Made by a program: the position numbers and the translations under genes. The notes under the pieces are model-generated. The model had not been told where the DNA came from. It searched no databases and saw nothing but the letters and a program-made list of their open reading frames with translations. A stretch of 64,000 bases of DNA from contig PNNF01000007.1 in NCBI GenBank assembly GCA_013824085.1, forward strand, positions 1 to 64,000, written 5' to 3'. Shown piece by piece: positions 54,161-63,729 of this stretch. Numbering within the stretch: position 1 is the stretch's first letter; each line of letters opens with the position of its first letter. This DNA is from Chlorobiaceae bacterium (GTDB taxonomy: Bacteria; Bacteroidota; Ignavibacteria; Ignavibacteriales; Ignavibacteriaceae).

Positions 54161-57100
54161 ATGACAGCGATTAAATCTGAACGAGTTACTATCAAAAAAG
54201 AAAATGAAATTTTAAAAAAGCAGTTAGCGCAAAGAGAAGCCGAACTAGCGATAATAAACAGCGTTGGTGAAGCGATGTCTAAACAGCTAGACGTTAATAC
54301 TGTAACGAAAATTGTTGGAGATAAAGTTAGAGAAATATTTTTTGCTGAAGTTACTGAAATACTCCTGCTTGATCATGAAACCGAAATGATCCATTTGCCA
54401 TATTCCTATTCTAATGGATACCAGACTTATGAAGCTTTTAAGTTAGGCGAAGGTTTAACTTCTAAAGTTATTAATTCCAGAAAGCCGCTTCACCTTAATA
54501 CGCTTGAAGAGCAAACAAAGAGTGGGGGATTAATCCAATCAGACGAAGATAAAACGGAATCATATATCGGAGCCCCCATCATTTTCAATGATTTGGTGCT
54601 TGGTGTTGTAAGCGTTCAGAGCTATCAGAAAAATGTCTTTGATGAAAACAATGTAAAACTTCTTACAACTCTTTCTACAAGCATGGGAGTAGCATTACAG
54701 AATGCTAAGCTATTTGAAGAATCAAAAAGACTCCTTAAGATTACCGAACAACGCTCAGCCGAACTCTCGATAATAAACAGCGTTGGTGAAGCTATGTCTA
54801 AACAATTGGACGTTAATACAGTTACGAAAATTGTTGGTGATAAAGTTAGAGAAATATTTGCAGCCGAGGTTACTGAAATATTGTTATTGAACGAATTTAC
54901 TAATACGATAAATGTCCCTTATTCCTATTACAACAGCTATCAAACCGTTGAGCCTTTCGAATTGGGGGCTGGGCTAACTTCAAAAATTATTTACTCGCGT
55001 AAACCACTTATGCTATCATCGCAGATTGATCAAAATCAAGAAGGAGCAATTACTGATGTAAACGTAGGGGAAGCTGACTTAACCGAATCATATCTTGGTG
55101 TCCCGATTTTATTCAATGATAAAATCCTTGGTGTGGTTAGCATCCAGAGTTATCAAAAAAATGCATATAACGATATTGATATCCGTCTGCTTTCAACTCT
55201 CTCAACGAATATGGGAGTAACTTTACAAAATGCAAGACTGTTTGATGAAACCAATCGCTTACTGAAAGAAACAGAACGAAGAACTGCTGAACTTGCTGTA
55301 ATTAATAGTGTGCAAGAAGGATTAGCTAAGGAATTAGATATTCAAAGCATTTATGAATTAGTTGGAGAAAAAATTAGAGAAATTTTTAATGCACAGGTAA
55401 TTGATATTGTAACATATGATAAGACAACCAACTTAATTGAGGACCGGTATACTTTTGAAAAAGGTGACCGTGCCTTGTTGGCTCCCAGACCACTGAAAGG
55501 ATTTAGAAAACATGTAATTGAAACATTAAAACCTCTTGTCATTAATAAAGAAGTTGATAAACAGAGATCAAAATATGATCAAGCAGTAATTGTCGGCAAA
55601 GGTGCAAAATCTGTAGTGTTCGTCCCAATGATTGCAGGTGATGAAGTTACAGGAGTGATTAGTTTACAAAATCTTGACAAAGAAAATGCATTTAGCGATT
55701 CTGATGTAAGATTACTAACAACTCTCAGCAACAGTATGAGCGTTGCACTTGAGAATGCAAGACTGTTTGATGAAACCAATCGCTTACTGAAAGAAACAGA
55801 ACAAAGAACTGCTGAACTTGCTGTAATTAATAGTGTGCAAGAAGGTTTGGCGAAAGAACTAAATATGCTTGGAATTTATGAATTGGTTGGAGAAAAAATT
55901 CGTGAAATTTTTGATGTTCAAGTTATTGATATTGTTACTTACGACAGCAAAACAAATTTAATTGAAGATAGATATGCTTATGAAAAAGGAGATAGAACAT
56001 TACTTGGTCCGCGAGAACCAATTGGTTTCAGAAAAAAAGTTATTGAAACTAAAGAACCAATTTTTATAAATGAGAATATCGATATACATCCTCTCTCTAA
56101 TCCAGTCATAATAGGAGATCCCCCAAAATCTATTGTGTTTGTTCCGATGATATCCGGCGGTGAGTTGAAGGGTATAATAAGTTTACAAAATGTTGATAAA
56201 GAAAATGCGTTTAGTCTATCTGATGTAAAGTTACTTACAACTTTAAGTAACAGTATGAGCGTTGCACTTGAGAATGCAAGACTGTTCGATGAAACCAATC
56301 GCTTACTGAAAGAAACAGAACAACGAACCGCAGAACTTTCAGTAATTAATAGTGTGCAAGAAGGTTTGGCGAAAGAACTTGATTTTAGGGGTATTTATAA
56401 TCTCGTTGGTGATCGACTTTGTAGTCTATTCCCAGATTCACAAACATTAGTCATACGAACTTTTAATCTCGATAAAAGTCTTGAACAATTCCAATTCGCA
56501 ATAGAAAAGGGAATTCGTTTAGAGATAGAACCAAGACCATTAAATTGGGCTAACAGACAACTGTTAATATCAAAACAACCATTGCTAATTAATGAAAACT
56601 ATCTTCAAACTGCAATGAAATATGGCGGAACAGGAGTAACTAAAGGGCTTCCTCCCAAATCAGCAATATTCGTCCCAATGATAGTTGGTGAGATTGTAAA
56701 AGGTTCTATCAGTTTACAAAATGTTGATAGAGAAAATGCTTTCACAGAATCTGACGTTAGATTACTTACTACAGTTACCAATAGTATGAGTGTTGCTCTT
56801 GAAAATGCAAGACTGTTTGATGAAACCAATAAACTTTTAGACGAAACAAAACAACAAGCAATTGAGTTAAGTATTATTAACACTGTTGGTGATGGCTTAG
56901 CTAAACAATTGGACTTTCAATCGATAGTTGATCTTGTTGGAGAAAAAATTATTGAAATATTTAATGCTCACGCAGTAACAGTTTCTACATACAACTCTGT
57001 GGATGAATCAATTCACCATTTATACGCTGTAGAGAAAGGTGAAAGATTTTATTTTGATAAATCTCAGAGTATAGATTCAGATAGAAAAAAAATTATAGAA

Positions 57101-59236
57101 TCAAAAAGTCCATTAATTTTTGGTACAAGTCAAGAAATGATAGAACAGAGCGGGGAAGAAATTCTCGCAGGAAAGATGCCAGAATCATTTATGGGTGTGC
57201 CCATTATTCATAATCAAAAAGTTACCGGAGTAATTACCGTTCAAGACTTGGATAGACAGAATCTTTATCACGAAAAAGAAGTTCGGTTACTCTTGACACT
57301 TGCTTCAAACATGGGAGTTGCTTTAGAAAATGCAAGATTATTTGAAGAGACTAATAGATTATTGAATGAAACACAACAACGAAATGTTGAACTCTCCATC
57401 TTAAATACAATTCAAGAAGGATTAGTAATGGAGATGGATTTTGCAGCAATCATTAAGCTTGTTGGTGATAAATTTAGAGAAGCACTTGGTTTCCAAGATG
57501 TTGGAATAAGATTGTACGATAAAGAAAACGACATACTTCATTTCCCTTATGAGTATGAGCATGGCGAATTATTACATTTAGAATCGGGAAAACCTACTCC
57601 TTTTTCAAAATTAGTTTTAGAATCAAAAAAAATGGTTCTCGTTAAAAAAAATACTGAAGAAGAAGCAGCAAAATTTGGGATTAAAGGAGAAACTACAATT
57701 CCTGGTACCGACCGGAGCAAGTCATTCATCATGGTTCCAATTATTCTCGGCAATGAAGCTAAAGGGCTTATCTTAATAGAAAATTATGAGAGAGAAGATG
57801 CTTTTAGTGAGTCGGACATTAGGCTTTTAACTACTGTTGCTAATAGTATGAGTGTTGCTCTCGAGAATGCAAGATTGTTCAAGGAAACTTTAAGACTACT
57901 TGATGAAAGTAAAAAACGTACAGCAGAGTTAAGCACTGTCAACAGTATTAGTCAAGCTATTGCTGGTCATCTTGAAATTAATCAACTAATTAATCTTGTT
58001 GGCGAAAAAGTTCGTGAACTATTTGCAGCCAATCTTGTCTATGTAGCATTAGTTGATCAAGAAAAAGAAATGATTTATTTCCCTTATGGATATGGAGAAG
58101 ATTATCCACCACTAAAATTAGGCGAAGGACTAACATCGCGCGTAATACTTAATAAATCACCGCTACTGCTAAACAGTGAACTCGGAAGAAAAACTAAAGA
58201 GTTAGGAGTCAAGCGGATTGGAACTCCTTCATCTTCTTATCTTGGCGTACCGATACCAGTTGGTGAAGAGATTATTGGCGTGCTTAGTGTTCAGAGTACA
58301 GAGAAAGAAAATCAATTTAATGAAGATGATATGAGATTGCTCGGAACTATTGCCGCACACGTTGGCATTGCAATAAATAATGCAAATGCTTACGATGAAC
58401 TAAATAAGACTTTACAAAATTTGGAAGCAACTCAAGTGCAATTAATCGCTCAAGAAAAACTTGCTTCACTCGGACAGTTAACTGCTGGAATCGCACATGA
58501 AATAAAAAATCCTCTGAACTTCGTAAATAATTTTTCAGAATTATCAATTGGATTTGTAGATGAGTTAAGAGAAGAGTTCGATAAAATTAGTGACAAATTC
58601 GATAGCGAAGTCTTAAGAGACATGATTGAAATTTTGGATCTACTCAAAGAGAATGCAAAAAAAATTAATGAACATGGGAAAAGAGCTGATAGTATTGTGC
58701 ACAGTATGCTCCAACACTCACGTGGAAAAACTGGCGAAAAACAATTAACAGATATTAATTCATTACTCGACGAAGATATCAATCTTGTTTATCACGGAAT
58801 GCGTGCGCAGGATAACGCTTTTAATATTAAAATTGAAAGAGAATATGATAGCAGCATTAGTGAAATAAATGTAATTCCTCAAGATATAAGTAGAGTATTT
58901 TTGAACATCCTCTCAAACGGATGCTATGAAGCTCATCGAAAAAAAATGGAATTAAAAACAGATCTGCCCGCAACAATAAAAGTTAAAACTTTGGAGACTG
59001 ACAAACACATTGAAGTTCGAGTTAGAGATAACGGTCACGGAATACCAGAAAAAATTAGAGACGATCTCTTTACTCCTTTCTTTACAACCAAGCCCTCTGG
59101 TAAAGGCACAGGATTGGGATTATCTATCAGTTATGATATTGTTGTTAGTGAACATCAAGGCGAACTATTATTTGAAACAGTAGAAGGTGAGTTCACCGAA
59201 TTTATAATTAGAATCCCAAAAAATTTAAAAAACTAA
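54161..59236 (+). CDS. Cytoplasmic histidine kinase with eight tandem GAF domains
   Basis: A 1691-residue sensor kinase without membrane helices. Eight GAF domains begin near residues 30, 204, 379, 553, 727, 901, 1077 and 1255, each opened by a helix like INSVGEAMSKQLD or INSVQEGLAKELD and ended by a GVALENARLFDE-like helix. A coiled-coil linker leads to HisKA with His1446 (TAGIAHEIKNPLNFVNN) and a HATPase with RDNGHGIPEKI and GKGTGLGLS. Linkers between domains 3-5 are nearly identical at DNA level, showing recent duplication. Its stop is directly followed by the ATG of the receiver-PP2C, its probable partner. Ligands of the GAFs are unknown. Confidence 0.93.
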   Translation: MTAIKSERVTIKKENEILKKQLAQREAELAIINSVGEAMSKQLDVNTVTKIVGDKVREIFFAEVTEILLLDHETEMIHLPYSYSNGYQTYEAFKLGEGLTSKVINSRKPLHLNTLEEQTKSGGLIQSDEDKTESYIGAPIIFNDLVLGVVSVQSYQKNVFDENNVKLLTTLSTSMGVALQNAKLFEESKRLLKITEQRSAELSIINSVGEAMSKQLDVNTVTKIVGDKVREIFAAEVTEILLLNEFTNTINVPYSYYNSYQTVEPFELGAGLTSKIIYSRKPLMLSSQIDQNQEGAITDVNVGEADLTESYLGVPILFNDKILGVVSIQSYQKNAYNDIDIRLLSTLSTNMGVTLQNARLFDETNRLLKETERRTAELAVINSVQEGLAKELDIQSIYELVGEKIREIFNAQVIDIVTYDKTTNLIEDRYTFEKGDRALLAPRPLKGFRKHVIETLKPLVINKEVDKQRSKYDQAVIVGKGAKSVVFVPMIAGDEVTGVISLQNLDKENAFSDSDVRLLTTLSNSMSVALENARLFDETNRLLKETEQRTAELAVINSVQEGLAKELNMLGIYELVGEKIREIFDVQVIDIVTYDSKTNLIEDRYAYEKGDRTLLGPREPIGFRKKVIETKEPIFINENIDIHPLSNPVIIGDPPKSIVFVPMISGGELKGIISLQNVDKENAFSLSDVKLLTTLSNSMSVALENARLFDETNRLLKETEQRTAELSVINSVQEGLAKELDFRGIYNLVGDRLCSLFPDSQTLVIRTFNLDKSLEQFQFAIEKGIRLEIEPRPLNWANRQLLISKQPLLINENYLQTAMKYGGTGVTKGLPPKSAIFVPMIVGEIVKGSISLQNVDRENAFTESDVRLLTTVTNSMSVALENARLFDETNKLLDETKQQAIELSIINTVGDGLAKQLDFQSIVDLVGEKIIEIFNAHAVTVSTYNSVDESIHHLYAVEKGERFYFDKSQSIDSDRKKIIESKSPLIFGTSQEMIEQSGEEILAGKMPESFMGVPIIHNQKVTGVITVQDLDRQNLYHEKEVRLLLTLASNMGVALENARLFEETNRLLNETQQRNVELSILNTIQEGLVMEMDFAAIIKLVGDKFREALGFQDVGIRLYDKENDILHFPYEYEHGELLHLESGKPTPFSKLVLESKKMVLVKKNTEEEAAKFGIKGETTIPGTDRSKSFIMVPIILGNEAKGLILIENYEREDAFSESDIRLLTTVANSMSVALENARLFKETLRLLDESKKRTAELSTVNSISQAIAGHLEINQLINLVGEKVRELFAANLVYVALVDQEKEMIYFPYGYGEDYPPLKLGEGLTSRVILNKSPLLLNSELGRKTKELGVKRIGTPSSSYLGVPIPVGEEIIGVLSVQSTEKENQFNEDDMRLLGTIAAHVGIAINNANAYDELNKTLQNLEATQVQLIAQEKLASLGQLTAGIAHEIKNPLNFVNNFSELSIGFVDELREEFDKISDKFDSEVLRDMIEILDLLKENAKKINEHGKRADSIVHSMLQHSRGKTGEKQLTDINSLLDEDINLVYHGMRAQDNAFNIKIEREYDSSISEINVIPQDISRVFLNILSNGCYEAHRKKMELKTDLPATIKVKTLETDKHIEVRVRDNGHGIPEKIRDDLFTPFFTTKPSGKGTGLGLSISYDIVVSEHQGELLFETVEGEFTEFIIRIPKNLKN

Positions 59237-60394
59237 ATGAGTATCAACTTGATAATACCAAATATACTTATTGTTGATGACGAACCGAGTTTGGAATCGC
59301 TCATCAAACAAAAATTCAGAAAAGAAATTAAAGCGGGTGAATACAATTTCGCTTTTGCTGGAAACGGAATTGAGGCACTTAAAAAATTAGAAGAAGATAA
59401 AAATATCGGTTTGGTTTTAACTGATATAAATATGCCTGAAATGGATGGACTTACATTACTAACAAAAATAAAAGAATTAAAAAATCCACTTCTACATTCA
59501 GTTATAGTTTCTGCTTATGGCGATTTACAAAATATTCGGACAGCAATGAACAGAGGCGCTTTCGATTTTATAGTAAAGCCGATCGATTTTATTGATTTCG
59601 AAATTACAATTAAAAAAGCACTCGATAATCTGAACACCTTTAACAAAGCCTTAAAATCAAGAGATGAATTAATTCTTGTTCGTAAAGAACTTGAAGAAGC
59701 AAGAGCACTTCAACTTTCAATGCTGCCAAATACAATTCCTGTCTTAAGTAAAATTGATTTTGCTCTACATCTTAAAACTGCCAGCGAAGTTGGTGGCGAT
59801 TACTATGACTTTTCTATTAAGGATGACGGCTCATTGAATCTTGCTGTTGGTGATGCTACTGGACATGGAATGAGAGCTGGAATAATGGTAGCAATAATGA
59901 AAACTATTTTTGTCTCCGATTCATCTAAATTGGATTTGATAGATTTCTTTGATGTTGCCAACAAAACAATAAAAATATTAAATCTCGGCAGAGTAATGAT
60001 GGCATTTATGATGCTGAATATAAAGGATAATCGTCTCCAATTTATTAATGCGGGAATGCCTCCAATCTTTGTTTATAAAAATTCAAATAAAAATATTATT
60101 GAATATCAAAATCACAATATGCCGCTTGGAGCTATGCTCGATTCAAATTTTAGTTTAAAAGAATTGGAAGTTAATTCAGGCGATGTAATTTTAATTATCA
60201 GCGATGGATTACCGGAATTAATAAACTCACAGAAAGAATTTTTCGGTTACGAAAGAGTACAATCAGAATTTCTGAATGTAGTTGAAAAAACTCCCGAAGA
60301 AATAATTGAACATTTGAAAAAATCTGCATCCACTTGGGCAAACGGAAAAGAACCCGAAGACGATATAACATTTGTTGTGATAAAAATTAAATGA
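59237..60394 (+). CDS. Receiver-domain SpoIIE-type PP2C phosphatase
   Basis: A 385-residue response regulator with a phosphatase output. The receiver has Asp63 (LTDINMPEMDG), SAYGD and VKPIDF. The linker LEEARALQLSMLP is a short coiled helix and the PP2C domain has GGDYYDF at 186-192, GDATGHGMRAG, and the C-terminal EPEDDITFVVIK. It starts at the base after the kinase stop, so the pair is translationally linked. It resembles the 49329 and 60391 phosphatase domains closely, pointing to local duplication. The likely substrate is a STAS protein such as 63391. Confidence 0.92.
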   Translation: MSINLIIPNILIVDDEPSLESLIKQKFRKEIKAGEYNFAFAGNGIEALKKLEEDKNIGLVLTDINMPEMDGLTLLTKIKELKNPLLHSVIVSAYGDLQNIRTAMNRGAFDFIVKPIDFIDFEITIKKALDNLNTFNKALKSRDELILVRKELEEARALQLSMLPNTIPVLSKIDFALHLKTASEVGGDYYDFSIKDDGSLNLAVGDATGHGMRAGIMVAIMKTIFVSDSSKLDLIDFFDVANKTIKILNLGRVMMAFMMLNIKDNRLQFINAGMPPIFVYKNSNKNIIEYQNHNMPLGAMLDSNFSLKELEVNSGDVILIISDGLPELINSQKEFFGYERVQSEFLNVVEKTPEEIIEHLKKSASTWANGKEPEDDITFVVIKIK

Positions 60395-63303
60395 AACTTA
60401 CAAAAAAACTGGAAACAGAAATAAAGGTACTGATGGATGATTATTGGGATTCCTATTTTAAGGGAGACCTTAAGCATTGGGCAAAATACCTTTTAAACGA
60501 TTACCGGAATATTGGGGGTACCGAAGAAGAGATCTGGAACTCTAAAAAAGAGATTCTTGATTACACGAAGCGGATCATTGATCAAATAATAGGTCACGCA
60601 GAAATCAGGAATAAGAAAACAGAGATCATTACTTATGATCCTTATATCATGGCTCATGAGTTTATGGATTTGTTTATCAAGGTAGAAGGTGAATGGACTT
60701 TCTATGGTAAATTCAGATTGTCATCATTAATTCAAAAAATTTCCGGAGAATGGAAAGTCTTGCATCAGCACGGTTCTTATCCTGATTCTCACACTGAACA
60801 GGGAGAAGCTTTTGCCTTTGATAAGCTGAGGAAGGAAAACACCCAGCTCCGTGATGAAGTCAAACGCCGCACTATAGAATTAGAAAATCAAAACCGCGAA
60901 TTAGAAATTGAAACCGCACTTGAAAAAGTTCGTTCTTCTGCTTTAGCAATGAAACAACCTGCAGATATGTTGGATGTGTGCAGAATTATTTCTGATCAAC
61001 TACAATATCTTGGCGTAAATGAAATTCGGAATGTACAAACTGCAATTATCAATGATGAAAGAGGGACCTATCTCAATTATGAATATTTCACCCAGTACAA
61101 AACAACGAGCATTTTAGAAATTGAAACCAAACTTCATCCAAATGTAGAAGAATTTGCAAACGAAATAAAAAAATCAAGCGATGCATGTTTTACCAAAACT
61201 TTCGAGGGTGTAGCATTGAAAGATTGGCGTGAATACAGAAGAAAGACCAATCAAAATGCAGATCCGATATTAGATAAAGCAATTTCAGTGCACTATTATT
61301 TTTATTCCATTGGTCCCGGAGCTTTAGGGGTTTCCACTTATACTCCATTGAGCGAAGAAGATGCTGCTGTATTCAAACGCTTCCGAAATGTTTTTGATTT
61401 GGCTTATCGTAGATTTATGGATATTCAAAAAGCCGAAGCACAGGCAAGGGAAGCACAGATAGAATTGGGATTAGAAAGAGTAAGAGCAAGAGCGATGGCC
61501 ATGCAAAGATCGGAGGAGCTAAAAGAATTGATTGGAACTGTTTTTACCGAACTCACAAAGCTTGATCTGGCACTCACCCGCTGTCTCATCATGATCTATG
61601 ATACGAAAACAAAAGGATCAACCTGGTGGATGGCCAACTCCGAAGCTCCCGACGATCCGATAGGTTTGTTTGTACAAAATCATGAACATCCGCCTTACCT
61701 CGCTTATCTCAATGCATGGGAGGAAAAAAACTTAAGATGGCAATACATACTGGAGGGAGCAGTTAAAAAAGATTGGGATGATTTTTTGTTTGTGGAAACA
61801 GAGCTGTCACAGTTACCTGATTTTGTAATAACAGGTATGAAAGTTCCGGACAGGGTATATCTTTCAGCGTCCTTCAACAATTTCGGAAATCTGACATTAG
61901 CTACTCTTGAATCTTTATCGGAAGAACATTCTGATATTTTGCTCCGCTTTGCAAAAGTTTTTGATCTCACCTATACCCGTTTCAATGATTTGAAATTAGC
62001 CGAAGCACAAACAAGAGAAGCGCAGATAGAAACGGCATTGGAAAAAATCCGAAGCCGTACTTTAGCTATGCAAAAAAGTGATGAGCTTGCAGAAACTGCT
62101 TCAGAAGTTTTTAAGCAAATGATTGGATTGGGAGTTGAACCAAACCGTTTGTATATCGGAACTATTAAAGATGAAAGTGGCAATATTGAATTATGGGTAA
62201 CTAATGAAGATGGAAGTAAAGTCGATACACAGTTTACGGGCAATATAAAAAAATCAACTATCATCGCTAAGATGTATAACGGATGGAAAGAGAAAAAGAA
62301 ATCGTTAATCATTGATTTGCAAGGGAAAGAATTAACAGATTATTTCCATTATCTGCAAGAGCTGAATGTTCCTTTTAAGTTGGGACTACAACAAAAAAGA
62401 AGAGCACAAAACATTGCATATTTCTCTAAAGGTTTTATTGGTGTTGCTTCACCCGAACCACAACCAGAAGAAATAATGATGCTGTTGGAACGCTTCGCAG
62501 GTGTTTTTAATCTTACTTACACTCGTTTCTTTGATTTGAAAAATGCCGAAGAACAGAATAAAATAATTCAAGTCGAGAATGAACGAAAGTCAAAAGAACT
62601 TGAGGAGGCACGTCTATTACAGCTTGCAATGCTTCCTAAAGAACTCCCACAATTACCAAATATTGAAATTGCTGTTTACATGAAAACTGCTACTGAAATT
62701 GGCGGCGACTATTATGATTTTCATACTTCAAATGATGGAACACTTACAACTGTTGTAGGTGATGCAACAGGACACGGAATGAAAGCTGGAACGATGGTAA
62801 CAATCACCAAAAGTTTATTCAATAGTTTTGCATCAGATGAAAATATTTTAGATACATATTCGAAAATATCACACGTAATAAAAGAGATGAAATTTCGTCA
62901 ACTCTCAATGTGTCTCTTGATGCTGAAAATAAAAGGGAGAGAAGTAACTATTTCATCTGCGGCTATGCCACCGGTATTAATCTATCGAAAAAAAAATAAA
63001 TCGATAGAAGAAATATTTATAAATGGAATGCCACTTGGTTCAATGACTAACTTTCCATATTCAATTGAAAAAAGAGAATTAGAAAAAGGAGATACAATCT
63101 TATTATTTAGCGATGGGCTTCCCGAATTAAAAAATGAAGCAGAAGAAATGTATGGATATCAAAGAACAAGAAAAGAGTTTAAGTCAGTTGGTGAAGAAAC
63201 GCCCGAAGTAATAATTGAACATTTAAAAAAATCTGCATCAACTTGGGCAAATGGAAAAGAAGCCGATGATGATGTAACTTTTGTTGTGATAAAAATAAAA
63301 TAA
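60391..63303 (+). CDS. NTF2-like/multi-sensor protein with SpoIIE-type PP2C output
   Basis: A 970-residue soluble phosphatase. Residues of about 1-135 resemble a SnoaL/NTF2-like alpha+beta pocket (MDDYWDSYFKGDLKHWA). A coiled helix follows, then three repeats, each introduced by an ALEKVRSRALAMQKSEEL-like helix (about 168, 360 and 552) and each likely a GAF-like sensor. The PP2C domain has GGDYYDF at 771-777 and ends EADDDVTFVVIK. The ATG overlaps the previous stop (ATGA). The 5' part has higher GC than its surroundings, suggesting a mosaic origin. No membrane segment. Substrate probably a STAS protein. Confidence 0.87.
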   Translation: MKLTKKLETEIKVLMDDYWDSYFKGDLKHWAKYLLNDYRNIGGTEEEIWNSKKEILDYTKRIIDQIIGHAEIRNKKTEIITYDPYIMAHEFMDLFIKVEGEWTFYGKFRLSSLIQKISGEWKVLHQHGSYPDSHTEQGEAFAFDKLRKENTQLRDEVKRRTIELENQNRELEIETALEKVRSSALAMKQPADMLDVCRIISDQLQYLGVNEIRNVQTAIINDERGTYLNYEYFTQYKTTSILEIETKLHPNVEEFANEIKKSSDACFTKTFEGVALKDWREYRRKTNQNADPILDKAISVHYYFYSIGPGALGVSTYTPLSEEDAAVFKRFRNVFDLAYRRFMDIQKAEAQAREAQIELGLERVRARAMAMQRSEELKELIGTVFTELTKLDLALTRCLIMIYDTKTKGSTWWMANSEAPDDPIGLFVQNHEHPPYLAYLNAWEEKNLRWQYILEGAVKKDWDDFLFVETELSQLPDFVITGMKVPDRVYLSASFNNFGNLTLATLESLSEEHSDILLRFAKVFDLTYTRFNDLKLAEAQTREAQIETALEKIRSRTLAMQKSDELAETASEVFKQMIGLGVEPNRLYIGTIKDESGNIELWVTNEDGSKVDTQFTGNIKKSTIIAKMYNGWKEKKKSLIIDLQGKELTDYFHYLQELNVPFKLGLQQKRRAQNIAYFSKGFIGVASPEPQPEEIMMLLERFAGVFNLTYTRFFDLKNAEEQNKIIQVENERKSKELEEARLLQLAMLPKELPQLPNIEIAVYMKTATEIGGDYYDFHTSNDGTLTTVVGDATGHGMKAGTMVTITKSLFNSFASDENILDTYSKISHVIKEMKFRQLSMCLLMLKIKGREVTISSAAMPPVLIYRKKNKSIEEIFINGMPLGSMTNFPYSIEKRELEKGDTILLFSDGLPELKNEAEEMYGYQRTRKEFKSVGEETPEVIIEHLKKSASTWANGKEADDDVTFVVIKIK

Positions 63304-63390
63304 ATTTTTTCTGGTTTTATAATAAATTTCTTAATTAAATTAGTGAAATAAACTAACAACATATTATTAATAAATTTCTTTGGAGGACAA

Positions 63391-63729
63391 ATGAAAATCA
63401 ATTTAGTGGAAAAATACACAGCAGCTGTAATTGAGATTAAAGGGAATATTACTGCCGCAGTTACAGATCAAGACTTCAATAATACTCTTGTTAAGCTAAT
63501 TGCTGAAGGGAAGAAGAACATAATTATTGACTTAAAAGAGACTGGCTTTGTGAACAGTACAGGTTTAGGCATGTTGATTCGGGGCTACACTACTGTAAAA
63601 AATGGTGGTGGCGAACTTAAACTTGCAAACGCTACAGAAAAAATTGAAAACTTACTTGTCATAACAAAACTCACTTCAGTTTTTACAAATTATAAATCTG
63701 TTGATGAAGCAATAAAAAGTTTCGGATAA
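63391..63729 (+). CDS. STAS-domain anti-sigma factor antagonist
   Basis: A 112-residue STAS protein. Ser56 in KETGFVNSTGLGML is the expected phosphorylation site. It follows the multi-sensor phosphatase by 87 bases with a GGAGG ribosome site before the ATG. As the last gene seen of this signalling block it is the likely common substrate of the 59237 and 60391 phosphatases. The kinase that would phosphorylate it is not adjacent. Confidence 0.9.
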   Translation: MKINLVEKYTAAVIEIKGNITAAVTDQDFNNTLVKLIAEGKKNIIIDLKETGFVNSTGLGMLIRGYTTVKNGGGELKLANATEKIENLLVITKLTSVFTNYKSVDEAIKSFG

